From contig BSBK01005143.1 of NCBI GenBank assembly GCA_027943335.1, positions 1 through 64,000 of the forward strand: 64,000 nt of DNA. Reading direction: 5' to 3'. The DNA is from Chamaecyparis obtusa (Eukaryota; Streptophyta; Pinopsida; Cupressales; Cupressaceae). Every line of letters starts with the position of its first letter. The stretch's first letter is position 1. This document shows, piece by piece, positions 48,052-60,688 of this stretch. The translations under genes and the position numbers were made by a program. The notes under the pieces are model-generated. The model had not been told where the DNA came from and did not search any database. It saw nothing but the letters and a program-made list of their open reading frames with translations.

Positions 48052-49084
48052 TGTTAGAAATAGGGAATAATGAGGGGGGGGTGAATCAGTATTCTACAAA
48101 CTTTTACTTTTGCCCAATTATGGATATAACAGATTATCTTAATGCATGCATAACATAGAAAAAAAAACAACATGCATAACAATAAAACAAATGAACTCAT
48201 AACACATTATTTGTTCTCAAGGAAACCCTGGCCAAGGGAAAACCTTGGTAGGGATGGTACCCACAAAGATCCACTAATCAAAAGTATCATGTTAAGGATG
48301 TTGACCCTGTTAGGAGCCTATCACATGCATATAGTGTCTCAGTCCTGATTAAGGGACTATAGGCCTTGTTAGAAGCCTCATCCTTGCTAGGAGTTGGTAG
48401 CACAAAATATGATTACCAGATGAGCCCACTACTCAAGCAAGTAATATACAATATTTATTGATTGCAAAATAGGTCTAGGTACATAATCTTATACTACTTG
48501 TAACTTCGCATCAATATCTCTTCACTTCCTTTTTCACTATCGCTATTACATTCATGTCATCTATTTTTCATGTACTTACAATTACATCATTACATCTCTT
48601 TATACAAACTTCATTGAGATTAATAACTCTTACAGTCATCTTGCATTATAAAAAATGTCTTTACCCAAGGGTTAACATATAGGATTTCATCCCTTTATAC
48701 TGTTAAGACATTATTTTGATAAAAAAAAAATTCCCTTAACTCTTTAGCAATTTTGTCTTCATATTCTGTCATGTCGGCTTAACATTGTCTTGAGTAAAAC
48801 TGTCATAACTTCTTCCGTACATGCCATAATGACTTTCTCTCTTAGATGAGTCTTCTATAGTCACTGTAGTATCTATGTTCAAGTGCACAAGCACTGAACT
48901 TACTCCAATCAACATCACTAATCAAAACTATCTTCGGGTACACTGGTAAAAACACTGTCTCATACTTAGACAATTTTGCTTTGCACTCTGACATACTTGC
49001 TCTCTAACCTATGTGATCTTCATGTAGATCATATGTTTCCATAATGAAAACATCTATGTATCTAACTCAACCAAATTTCCAACA
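48052..49084 (-). repeat. 3' LTR of element F (1033 bp)
   Basis: On the plus strand it runs from TGTTAGAAATAGGG to TTTCCAACA, matching both LTRs of element D. Confidence 0.88.
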
Positions 49085-49280
49085 ATCTCCCCCTTTGTCA
49101 TTGGTGGAAACATATGAGAAAATTGGCTAAGTCTTGGACTTCAAAAAATTTCACAATTGTGGCCATACTACAAAATATGTATATAATATCCTTATGACTT
49201 CATAAATCTTATAAACATACTATAACCCCCCTAGGAGTATACATCCTTATCAATTTTATGTTGTATATCTCTCCCCCTTT
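49085..49280 (-). other. Purine tracts of element F including the PPT
   Basis: AAAGGGGGAGAT (minus strand, 49085-49096) abuts the LTR. Extra tracts lie near 49225-49237 and 49269-49280. Confidence 0.7.
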
Positions 49281-49339
49281 GACAACAATGACAAAAAAAG
49301 CTAAGGAGGGTGACAAAATTGTCTTCAGATAAAAGTTAT

Positions 49340-51929
49340 ACCTTGATTCAATATTGCAAAGTCGGTAGGCTTGAAACACAATCTGCAAAGTTAATCTTCA
49401 TGTTCTCTAACTCTTTCTCCCGTGCCTTCTTAATAGAATCTGCAACACTAAGTAGTGCACACAATCCATAAGACACAATTTCACAAGCTTGGAGATTCGC
49501 AAAACTGAACTTCTAAAAATATGTCTTGGATGAAAGACATTCTTCCAGTTATCCTTCAACAATGCTCAATTTGATAGAAACATGCTCTCTTAAAAGAGAG
49601 AATCTTTTCCACTTCCTGTCCTTGTCATCTTGTAAAATTCTTATTTCATCATAAATCTTGTAGATTTTTTTCTCAACATCAAGTACCTACACATTAGGGC
49701 TTGAAAGAAGGTTTATCTCAGTTTGAATTTCAGCTTCCTTGATCTTAATCTTCTGCACTTCCTCTGCTATTAGGTTTTCTAATTTTGTACACTAAATGTA
49801 CAAAGATTTTCCTCTGTATAGATTCCTTCTTAAGTCTTTTATACAGATATCAAGACTGTTGATATCATTCCTGATGTTCTAACTTATGTCCAAAATATTT
49901 TGGCCTCATAGGCTGCTTATGCCTTCACCTTAGCTACATCAGATAAGTTAGTAAAATCATCATCAAATGTATTCATCACTTTCTTTTCTTTTTCTAGTGG
50001 GTCAGTCTCTACAATTTGTGTGGTTATAATGCTTTGTAACTTCTCAGTTAGCTCCTTTAGACATCCTTCAAGGCTCTTCACTTTATTATTATTTCTAATA
50101 ATTTTATTCAAAGATGTGATCAATTCCATTTGATCATGTCATCATCTACTTCTTTTCCCAAACTCTCAAATATAGAACCAATCTAAGTTTTCTTACTAGT
50201 CTTGGGTGTAAGACTTATTTCTTCTTGGGTGGGAATAGATACTTGTTTCTCTCTCTTTAGATTCTTCAGTTCTAGTTTCTATCTTCTCTTCTCCTTTGGC
50301 ACTATCCTACTCTTCAAAAGTCAAATTGTCAACAATGTTTTCAAGGTTTTTAAATAGATTATCATCATTGTCCAAAGTGATCTTTGTTCCTTCAACATTC
50401 ATAGATTCATCTTCAATGTTGATGGCTGGTGGAGAGGGAATGTCTTGTTCTTCTTTCTCTTCAGGTTCTACTGCAACTAATGGTTTTCCAGCATTCTCTA
50501 TTATTACCTTAACAATTGTTTGTTTTGTTTCCTTGTTGATTTCTTCATAATTGCCTCCCATAATCTGTAGTGTCCTCTTCTTTGTCCTGAGATGGGTGTT
50601 CAGATCCTTCATGATCTATTTGAGATGCTCAACATCTCTCACATCACATAGCTTTCTAATAAGATTTTCTCTTATTGTTATATATTCCTCTGATGCTCTT
50701 TTCTTCCTATTTACAAGATTCTTATACAAGTCATCACGTATCTTACCCTAAATTGTATCAAAATTTTTTGTCAGTCAATATCATGTGCTTCACCACTGCA
50801 TTTTCTAGGTTCAATCTCTCTGCATAATCATAGAGATCATATTATTTGTTCATCTTTATGAAATCTCCATCTTGAATAATCTATTCATTCACTTTTTCAA
50901 TTCTAGGTTTCCAAGTTTTCTTCTTAATAGGAGTGTCTTCATCATCTTTAATTTCTGCAATCTTTCTTTGAACTGGTGGCACTAAAGTCTTCTACCTCTT
51001 TCCCAGTCTAGTAGCAATCTCTTTCACTCTTTTAGTAGGTGTGAAGGAGGTTGATATAGTGGATTTTATTTCTTCTTGATCTTTCTCAATTACTTCCACT
51101 TTCACCTTGACTTGTGTCTCTTCTTGCTCTACTGCAACTGATGATAGAGGAGGAATAGACAAAACTTCCTTTTGTCCAATTTCTCTAGCTACTGCTACTA
51201 TCTGTTTGGCTATTAAAAACTCATGTTCAGTCATTCCCGTGTCCTTTAATATCTTCTTGATTGTGCTCTGTACTCTTTTCTTTGATTGTTTCTCTTCAAG
51301 GATAGACTTTATGGAGTTGAAGCTCTCCTCAAAGGTTCCAAACCTGTTGTTGTGAATGTCCAACTTTCTCTTAAGTAGTCTACTCACATATCCTTCTGTC
51401 TCAATCTCAGTAATCTCATACCCAAGAGGGTCTATGAACTCTACTCTAGGCTCTACTACTTCAATGTATGTAAAGTCAGTATCAACCATAAAGCATATCT
51501 CATTCTTATACTTTTCTAATAGGGACTAAGGGATCCTTGATCTTCTTGACATCAAATTCTGAAATGTTTTAATCACCAACATTGCACTCTCATTGACTTT
51601 GTCAATAAGATGTCTCCTATACACTTTGTTAATCCTTTCCATTGTAGTTTGACCATCATTCCAATAATCACTAATGGTATAAGGAAATCTTCTTAACAAA
51701 TGGAAAAACATATAAGTTATCAATGATGAGAATCTAAACTGAGAGTACTTAGTCTTCTTTATCTTTTCCAAATTCTCAAACAACTAAATTCTCAAAATCT
51801 CACACATGTCAACTTGTACTTTATCAACACACATCAAATAGGCTACATATATCATTCTTGCTACCATGTCATCTTCTCTCGAGTTAGTACAAAACTTAGT
51901 TGTAAGGATCTTGCACAAATATCTGACAT
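49340..51929 (-). pseudogene. Element F ORF2, shortened
   Basis: This is homologous to element D ORF2. After the start near 51929 it joins directly to RYLCKILTTKFCTNSREDD, because about 740 bp present in D are missing. FSSLITYMFFHLLRRFPYTI, VVEPRVEFIDPLGYEI, EKQSKKRV, IGQKEVLSIPPLSSVAV and the coiled-coil tail (50612-49900) are retained. A frame change lies between 50990 and 50612, and several stops occur. The close protein match to D despite DNA divergence suggests the ORF was once maintained as protein. That is inference; a codon-substitution test would decide. Confidence 0.62.
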
Positions 51930-52151
51930 CACATTCAATTCTTTTGCCGCTTCCTCCCAAAAAATTGATTCTTCTTACCTGCAAAACTTAAAACTTCTTG
52001 CGATCTCACAAAACATAATATTTTTCTATGCGCTCTTAACCATAACATCAATACATCATATACTACCTTGCATTAACTGCACAAGACTCAACTCATCATA
52101 TATCAACTTCTACACTAATCTAAGTTCCTATTCTATTGTAATTTTCTTGAA

Positions 52152-53408
52152 TTAAGTACATTGAGATGGGTTAGGTAGAGATTCATTCTTACCACTTGAT
52201 ACTTCACCTTTCTAATTACCTTCAGTGCTGAATGTGTCTCCTTGACCTATGCTTTTAACAAACTTCACTTCTTCTAAATTACTACAACATCCTTTCTGAT
52301 TGTTACTTGCATCTTCATTTATCCTTGCATGACTTCTAGGGTTAGGATTAGGATAAAAAACTCTATTGTTCATTCTGCAAAACTTGTTGTATGTCCAATC
52401 TTGTTACACATCTGACAAACTATTCCATTGTTCCCATATCTTGGTCTAGACTGATTGACCTATGATTTATAGTTTCAAGCAATGTGTCCAACTTTGTTGC
52501 ATCTCTAACATACTATTCCATTTCTCTTGTTCATATCTTCAGTAGGTCTCTTATCTGCATGGTTAGTATTCCTAAACATTCTACTACTATTATTATTCTC
52601 AAAAAATTTAGGTTTTCTACATTTAATAGCTCTATGTCCAAAACCATGACAATTATAACAATAACCATTAAGAGGTTTAAATTGCTTACCTAAACAATCT
52701 TTCTTCATATGACCAAAAGTATTACAATTAAAGCATCTACCTTTAAATTCTCTTTGCATACCTTTAGGTGACTCATCTTGCTTCAGTGGTTCTTCTTCTT
52801 TAGGTGTATCTTTAGATTTGTCAATTTCATCATATTTCTTTTCATCTATGCTTTCAGACATTTTTAGATCTAGTTCCTTGCTTTCTTCATTTGCTTTAGA
52901 TGTGTTGAATCCAAGACCAGTTTTATCATAGAATGGTTTTTGATGAGACAATTGTTCATCAATCTTCTCAGTAGTTGAATATAATATTTCAAGTTGCTAC
53001 TTAGATTGTGTCAGTTCACCTTTCACAGTTTGTATTGTATTTCTCAAGTTCAGATGTTAGTTTACCAAGTTTAGATTTTAGCCCTTCATTCTCAAGCTTC
53101 AGATTTTCATTCTCAGATGTCAAATTTGCTTCATTCTTGTCATTTCCATCTTTCAGACTTAGCTTCAGATTTTCTATCTTCAATTCATGTTTAACGATCT
53201 CATTTTCTTTTTCTAGGTTGTCATCACAATCTTCAATTTGAATTTTGGATTCTTTTTCTAATTTCAAATCTTGCAACTTGTTTTTCAATTTCTCAATGAG
53301 GTTCTTGGCATCATCATATTTTCCTTTTAGAGTGTCTCTTTCTTCATTAAGCATATTAATCTGTTCAAGAGCTTCTTCAAGATTCTTCTATAGTTGATCC
53401 ATATCCAT
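52152..53408 (-). pseudogene. gag: Element F gag
   Basis: ATG 53408 opens a coiled-coil N-terminus (LKLENEGLKSKLGKLTSELEK), then a frame change near 53000. Zinc knuckles CFNCNTFGHMKKDC and CYNCHGFGHRAIKC follow, with degraded third and fourth units. The gag stop at 52152 follows a sequence aligned to the end of gag in element D. The 30-bp tandem duplication seen in D gag is absent here. Confidence 0.78.
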
Positions 53409-53468
53409 AGAGATCTTACTCAAGAAGCTACTAGGCTTTCCTTGAATGATTCTTTTCCAAGTAACTAA

Positions 53469-53480
53469 GCTCTCATACCA
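53469..53480 (-). other. Primer binding site of element F
   Basis: On the minus strand TGGTATGAGAGC lies two bases inside the LTR and matches the tRNA-Met site except at one base. Confidence 0.82.
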
Positions 53481-53482
53481 AT

Positions 53483-53760
53483 TGTTAGAAATAGGGAATA
53501 CTAAGAGGGGGGGGGTCAATTAGTATTCTAAAAAAATTTACTTTTTCCCAATTATGGATATAACAGATTATCTTAATGCATGCATAACATAGAAAAATAA
53601 ACAACATGCATAGAAATAAAACAAATGAACTCATAGCACATTATTTTTTCTCGAGGAAACCCTGGCCAATAGAAAACCCCAGTGGGGATGGTACCCACAA
53701 AGATCCACTAATCAAAAGTATCATGTTAAGGATGTTGACCCTGTTAGGAGCCTATTACAT
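53483..53760 (-). repeat. 5' LTR of element F, truncated (278 bp)
   Basis: It matches the first 280 bp (plus-strand order) of 48052-49084. The match ends abruptly at 53760. Confidence 0.85.
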
Positions 53761-54320
53761 AAATAAAACTTTTAGATTGCAAAAAATATTCAATTCCCCA
53801 CAAAAGGATAAAATCTCACAATGCTCTCTGAACACAGATTTGAAAATCAACCCTGAGAACCAAGGAACCAAAATAGACCCTGGGTTTTCTGGTCAGACAG
53901 TTATTGAAGGAAAAGCTGAACAGTCAAATGTAAATTGGAGTAGGAATAATGTTTATTAGTATGCAACTATTATAGATTCCAATGCCATCTGACACTGACA
54001 GAATGAGAACTTGATTTTGATGCATTGCTTATCATGATGATATTCTTAAAGATGGAAAAATAGCAAAACTGGTTCCAATATAATAAAGAATCTACATTCT
54101 TATGAATAGAAGCTTATGCATCATAATAATGTATAGTAGCGGTTGTTGATCAAGCTCATTACTATTTTCATGCATTAAGATCATGTCCAAATAAAATTTA
54201 TTCAAAATGGTATCCATGTAATGAAAATGAATCATCAACTCAAAGGCAAAACTTGCCTGTCCTTGGCGACGAGCAGATAAAATTAGATTTTGATCTTTGA
54301 GAATACCTAAGCTGAAAAGA
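53761..54320. other. Intergenic DNA, no gene seen
   Basis: Sequence between the truncated element F and the PDI pseudogene. Short frames only. Confidence 0.5.
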
Positions 54321-54670
54321 TTAGCACAAAGCTTCATGGGTTTGAGTCCCATTCAGACGATCTTTAACAACAGCCTTTAACTACTGAATTGCAAACTCCA
54401 CAATTGGCTTCACATCCCTTGCTCCTCGGTTATCTACAGGGGATTTTCCAGGAGCAAATACCTTGATGGTTAGAAAACCCTTGATTCCATATTCCTGCGC
54501 AAGAGACTGATGGCATCAACATTAAGAGGGGCAGCTATAACAAATCCTTTCAAAACACTGGCTATCTTTTCCCAGATGGGAGCCAGTGCCTTCCATTGCT
54601 CGCACCTGGGTGCTTAAAACTCTACCAACACAAGTTTTTCTGAACTCAATACCTTGGACTTAAGAATTTC
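54321..54670 (-). pseudogene. Protein disulfide isomerase (PDI) fragment, thioredoxin domain
   Basis: Read on the minus strand, two frames together give one thioredoxin-like domain. The first frame has KVLSSEKLVLVEF, a stop, then APRCEQWKALAPIWEKIASVLKG. After a frame change near 54500 comes LAQEYGIKGFLTIKVFAPGK, then NRGARDVKPIVEFAIQ. This matches the plant PDI-like 2-3 (P5) type as I know it: F-x-APWCGHCK, then E-K-V-A-x-V-L-KG, then YGIKGFPTIKVF. The catalytic CGHC is degraded to CEQW, the proline of GFPT is leucine, and stops are present. No introns are resolved, so it could be a processed copy or a gene fragment. Intact PDI folds proteins in the endoplasmic reticulum. Confidence 0.75.
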
Positions 54671-55140
54671 CCCAGCACAAACAATACAAATTAAACAGGT
54701 GCAACAATCCATGAAAGATTGATTCACTGACATAAGACACCATTCTCAGCAACACATTTAATATTAAATGAAGGAGGGAAGCTGGTAATTTCCATTTGTC
54801 AATACAAAGCCAGACATCCAACCATAAAAAAAAATCTGATAAAGATCTGAAAATAACAATTTCCATGCACATTAGAAAAAAAATGTTTCTTTCAGTTTCT
54901 AGAAAAGTCCCCGAAAACTTGTCATCGTGTCCCCAAGATGAAGAAAGATATTCCTATAAAAAGGGCACTTGTGTAATTTCCCACAACTCTAAAAATAGAA
55001 AATGATTCTATTGTTTGCACTCCCTGTTTTAGTTGGAGTGAATATTGAAGAGATAATTGGTATACGGAAAAAAAATAAATAAATAAATAAAAATAAAGTT
55101 TCAGCTAAAATATCGGTATGGAAGGAAGTGGGTTGTGACA
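54671..55140. other. DNA upstream of the PDI fragment, no gene seen
   Basis: It may hold former intron or 5' sequence of the PDI gene. An A-rich (AAAT)n stretch lies at 55068-55096. The end GTTGTGACA abuts a purine-tract signal. Confidence 0.4.
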
Positions 55141-58100
55141 TCCTCCCCCCATTAAGAATGCATCGTCTTGATGCATTGATCCAAATTTACAAGCATATTG
55201 GAGGAGAAATGAAGAAAATCAAACTTGACATGATTAATAATCTCCCATAACAAAATATTCCATACAATGCATGTAACCAGTTTCTATTTTTGCATAGAAT
55301 CAAGAAGATTTAAATTCAATTGTTTAAGGAAGTAAAAAATTCCATTGAAAGGTATTCTAGAAAAATCAACATGCACTCTTATAGAACAATCCATTTGAAG
55401 AAAACACACTTAAAGAAACAAACACAATGTGTTTCGTAGATCATTTCAAGATCATTTTAAATGTGAGTGTGTGAATTCCATTACTACCTTACAGTTTTAC
55501 AAGGTTAGAGTTACCTCTCTCCAACAATATTCCCCCTCTATCATAATGTGTTGTTTCATCTGTGCATACATAGGAACAACATCAAGGTATTAGTACATGT
55601 TTTCAACATAATCAAGATATAGCATTCCTTCATCCTAATGCTTTTAGTCATAAATCTGTATAATACCTTCAATTTATAAAAGAGCACACATGTACCTGTG
55701 CTGCTTACCATACCTTGGCATCATGCCGACATAATCAATGGATTGAGTACTTCGTATCAAATTCTTGTCATACTTATGTAGACTCTTATCATATTTTCAG
55801 TTCAATCAATTACAAAAGATAAGTTCCAATGGTAAATATTCCAGGATAAAGATAATAATTGGAATATTGCAAATGTTCAGCAATTAAGTTTTAAAACTAA
55901 ACTTGATCATAAGTAAATAAATAATTCATATGTACCTTCTAATATGTGGTACTTACTAGGTGAGAAAATCTTTCATGCATCCTCAGAAATCACCTAAAAA
56001 GGTTAGTGGATCCATTTTTCCATTTATGTGACCTAGGCTCTCATGCCCATCTTGTCACAATAATAGTCACATCTTAATATGTATAAGTATTCACATTTTC
56101 ATCAATGTACTGTAAATGTGCTTCATCTAACATAAGCATCCAAATAAATCATGATAGTTCATCACCATATAAATTCAACACATAAAATCAACACATCAAT
56201 GTATGTTATACATCTATAAAAATGCATCCAAAAACATACCATGAAGGTTAATCATGAAATAAGACACTTAATAGTAATTGGACATTTGTCCTTCTATAAG
56301 TCCATGTCTCCTATGCCATTGGACAGTCGGTCATCCATCTGCAAATCTTGAGACAGGAATGTGGCTCGGACACCTATCCGTTCTATCCACAAAGCCTTAC
56401 ACTTCCTTGGGATTCTACCTACTCATAGAATTCCCAACCTTGCATTGCCCAAAAACAAAAGGCAGGGGGTATCTGGTGCAACCATGAAACTAACTACTTT
56501 CCACATATGTCTAAGTAGAACTAATCATGGATGTGGTAGGGAGATGGAACATGGGCAGCATATTTATGAAAACATATGCAAACAAGCTTTGGCCAAAGCA
56601 TCTTTTTGTCACCAGGAATGAACACTGGTAGGTAGAGGAACATCCTTCTACCCTTCCCTATTTTTCCACATTCGGCACCCCTCACCAAAAGGTAAGCTTT
56701 CCAATTCTCATACACAGAAAATGAAAAGAAGATGCTATTCATGCATTTCATATAATTCCTTTCTTGTAATTCATACATCAATTAATTAATCAAAAGAATT
56801 ATTCCCTTCATCGTGAAAAATATCATTCATCATAGGCAATCACATATTTGAACCATCTAGTCAACTAAAAAAAATACACATACAAAATAGGAGGTGTTGA
56901 CCATTCTGTCAAAACACCAATAGTGCTTCATAACCAAATAATGCTATCCCTTTCATAATAAGATGGAAACCTACTCGTCACTCATCAAATGTATCAACTA
57001 ATACATACATTTCAATCACCTCATAATAATTTCATGCAAGGTCTCAATTATAATCATGCATGTGTTATTAATATCACATTAATGCCAAAAGGATGTATTT
57101 CCTATGGATTCCATCATTTCTTGAGTATCCATGCAATGCTCCTCATAGCATCAAAAACTCACATCCAAAATAATATCAACCAATATTAATGGTTTCATCT
57201 AATGTATTTCTAATATACACAACCTACTCCTTCAATTTAACAAAGTTGTACATTGAACATGACAGATGACAACACTTCACATCATAGGTCTAGCATCATA
57301 AAACACATATTATAGCCACCCTAAGATCATAATATTTCAAATTGCAAATTTCATTTTAGACCCTCATCGGTCATAAGAAAAATCAAGGAGTAATTGTGAA
57401 CAAAATCTTACTTGATTGAAAAACTCAAGATTAGTGGCTAGGTGGTCACAAGATAAACTTAAAATTTCAAACTAATCCTTCACGACTTCCAAAATTTCAT
57501 TAGATTTCAAAATAAAATATCAATTGAAAACCAAATTCATAGTTACAGAGTGACTAACACTAGCAACAAGAAGGAAGTCAAAAACTACATGTCACCTTGC
57601 ATCCAAGGTATGCTTAAGAACATAACAATACTTCTAGAACATAAATGTCAAAGTTTACATCATCATGTAATAGCACATTCAATTACTTTAAACATGATTG
57701 CTTTATCCACTAAAGCCAACCCACGTAGATTATTAATTCTCTCTTTTCTTTTGAGATATCAAGCCAGGCAAGGTAAGACATAATAATACATTTTTGCAAA
57801 TTTCCAATGAATTTATGTTTCAATAAAATATGTTGAATTCTTCTTCCCAAGAATTTCATAAGCTTCTAGTATTAAAAATCCTTTCGTAACACTTGCAATA
57901 TATACCTTACAAGAATTACATATTTCCAATAGTTATCACAAGCCAAATCTTAAATTCTGGAAAGCACTCATACCTTTAGTGCAAAACCAATCATTATTTG
58001 TCTACGCAATATCTCATAAAATTTTTATCTTCTTTCTTTCCTTCACTAATGTAGAGAAAAAGGCATTAAATTTCTAAGTGTATCCCACAAACAATGTACC

Positions 58101-58461
58101 TCATAATTTTTCATATATTCTAACATTTTGCAATAGGAAGCAATCACACCACTCATAGGTAGACAGTTTCCAAGAACACACAATTGTTTCAAAATTTCAT
58201 AGTTTCAAGAACAACTGGGGATATTCAAGAAAGTTTACACAACAAAATATTATCCCCCAAGTGTCCATTTCCCAAACACAAGGAACATCCTATCCTTTCT
58301 ATCAAGATAACTGCAATTGACAGACACTCTAGTCAATCTAAGAAACCACGGTTATATTCTTAGACCAAGCATTAATCAACTCTCAATTATGCGACTATGG
58401 GTTGCAACTAAGCATAGTGAACTCAAGGCCCTAGTATAGAACCCAGAGCTCTAATACCATA
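55141..58461 (-). mobile_element. Possible non-coding retroelement interior (LARD-like), minus strand
   Basis: At the left, TGTCAC (minus strand) starts at 55140 next to the purine tract 55141-55155, as at a 3' LTR. At the right, TGGTATTAGAGC (minus strand, 58448-58459) matches the tRNA-Met primer site at 11 of 12 bases and lies two bases from TGTAGAGAC (58462). The 3.3 kb between have no sustained frame on either strand. A large non-coding interior with PBS and PPT is the layout of LARD elements. I could not match LTRs on the two sides, so the call is weak. Confidence 0.35.
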
Positions 58462-59980
58462 TGTAGAGACTGAATTTTTGACACTAAAAGCCACATCAAA
58501 AAAACCCATAATTTTAGGGAGTCAGTCAACAAGTCAATGGTCAATTACATAAGTTGACAAGACAACAATAGATTTTCTATTAAATAGAAAGAACATAAAG
58601 ACAATTTCAACCATATCTATCAAAAACATAAATCATACCTTTTTTCAAAGATGAGTGAAGCGTCGACCATATGTTAAGTGTCCTGAAGACATCATAATAA
58701 GAAATGTCCCATCAAATACAAGTAATAATAAACTGTCATGTCAAGATAATGACTCGATAGATTTTTTGACCAACTATCGATACATATAGTAAAAGATTAA
58801 TATTAGCTTCAATTATGTTCTTTCATTTCATAAAAATAAAAGTAAACCTCAAGTCAAGAAATACCACCTTGTCGAATACCAGAGGCGTATAGCACTATAA
58901 GGTAATGTCCTTCCTGAAAAATGCTTCAGAAACCTATTCACGAAAGTCAGCTAGGGAGAGAATATTGTGGGAGTGCATTTCCACCCTACCACAAAGCTGT
59001 AACACTTCCTTGAAATCTTTCCAGACATGAAAGATACCCAGCCCAGCTAGAGATAGTCTAACAAAGTAAAACTGTTTGAAGTAATGGAATTGGTGTGCCA
59101 AAATATTTCTATACTCTAAAATAACAAATCATTGTCACACTAATACATAAATTTCAATTAAGAAAATAAAAACTTCAACATCTCATTTCCTTTCCATTTC
59201 ATAGAATTGAGGTTCCATCTCACACATGGAACATAATGATAATTCTAATTTCCTCAAAGAAGTCATTACATGCAATGATCTTCATGGAAAAGTTTATATC
59301 TATCCACACATCTATTATAAAACCAGTAAGGTAAATCATTTCTCCTTAATATGATCATGAGTAATAAATTGTTATCGTGGACATTCAAAAAGTACATCAA
59401 GATATGACAATTGAAGCGACATTATTTTCTTGATAACACCTCAATAATTCCTAGCTTCATTTCATGCATATGGTTTAAATAAGTAATGATAATTGAATCA
59501 AGAGAATACCTCAATATTTCAATACATTTCTTTATCTCACTTGAGCGTTGAGCATAGAATAATATCATTCAAAAATTGGAATCCTGAGAATCTCTATCCT
59601 CTTCCAAGTAAAAGTAACCTGTATCATTTTCCTTCTCTTTTAGAACTATACAATAGTTAAAGCAGAGAATTCACTCTTGATGATGAAGATATAGTGGCTT
59701 AGAAGTTGTCTTTAACCCAATTCATTGGGGAAATGAAACCAACATCCAAGTTAGCCATTCATGGTAACCAAGACTTTGATGCTGAAACCGAAGGGCTTTT
59801 ATAGTTTTCAGATTAAAAGTCCAAATATCTACTGAAGGTTTTGGTTCTCTAGATCATCCTGCGGTGATCTTATTGTGTCAAGAAACTACAAGTTTAGCTA
59901 TAATTTAGTAAACCATATTAAGCAAGAGTATAGGTTGGTATTGATCTAAGAGGCACCCTTTGCTATTTGAGGATGAGAAC
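58462..59980. other. Intergenic or LTR-like DNA, no gene seen
   Basis: If the preceding call is right, the first part would be the 5' LTR of that element. No coding region or repeat is recognised. Confidence 0.4.
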
Positions 59981-60603
59981 TGTTGAAATTTTTGGGCAAT
60001 TCTTTTTGTCTTGCAGCCCCTTGTTGACTTTCTAGATGTTTCTTCCACAACTGGCAACACTTTTTGTTTACTCTCTGCAGATTGGAGTAATTGCTTGACA
60101 GAGGAATTGATTTTGCTTTACCCCAGCCTAGAGTAGTTATTGCAAATAAGATTTTTTTTATGGATGACTTACTTGCTAAGTCTTACCTGCTATGTGGGTA
60201 AATTTCTGGGTGACTTGGTTGGCAAGTTTGCAACAAGTTTATAATTACTTTTGTGGTCTTTTGTTTTGCAAGTTTTGAGAACAACAGAGTCAAGTTTTAG
60301 AATTTTATTACAGTAGCAAGTGTTTCTGTAATGCTCTATTTTTACACAGTAGTGGTAATTGATTATTTTGTTAAGCAGTGATTGCTTCAAATAATCTAAA
60401 AGTTTGTATACAGCTCTAGAAGTTGCAAGTTTAAATTCTTGTTGTTAAAGTGTTTTGAATTTGAATAGAAGCAAGTGGATTCTTGCATACTTCTCTAGCT
60501 CTCATGTCTGCCCTATTTTTTGGGATTTTAGAATTTCTTATTTGCTGAAAATAGAGCATGTTTATGAATTTCCAGAATTTAGTTTCATTCTAAATTATCT
60601 ACA
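59981..60603 (+). repeat. 5' LTR of element G (623 bp, inferred limits)
   Basis: It begins TGTTGAAATTTTTGG and ends TTATCTACA directly before the primer site. The partner LTR lies outside the window. Confidence 0.7.
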
Positions 60604-60615
60604 TGGTATCAGAGC
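60604..60615 (+). other. Primer binding site of element G (initiator tRNA-Met)
   Basis: TGGTATCAGAGC immediately follows the LTR. Confidence 0.9.
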
Positions 60616-60688
60616 TTCTTGGCCTTCATTCCTTGTGAGTTTAGGCAATTGTTTTTTTTTGGGTATTTGTTTATCTTGCAGAGGAGAC

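Larger units (their letters stand above)
48052..53760 (-). mobile_element. Non-autonomous LTR retrotransposon F, second copy of the D family
   Basis: The parts are the same as in element D: 5' LTR (53483-53760, truncated), primer site, gag, ORF2, purine tracts and 3' LTR (48052-49084). There is no pol. ORF2 has an internal deletion of about 740 bp relative to D. The LTR breaks off at 53760 inside CCTATTACAT, and the expected rest of both this LTR and the element E LTR is absent, so a large deletion removed both. Confidence 0.85.

Noticed and set aside
54321..55140. PDI fragment as cargo captured by a retroelement
   Set aside because: No paired LTRs or target duplications enclose it, so capture cannot be shown.
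55529..55550. TCCAACA followed by a C-rich tract, like a minus-strand LTR start with PPT
   Set aside because: No matching LTR or primer site nearby; a single short signal in non-coding DNA is not enough.
56278..56781. Overlapping frames of 69-86 codons on both strands
   Set aside because: No recognisable motif and they overlap on opposite strands in an interval without other coding evidence.
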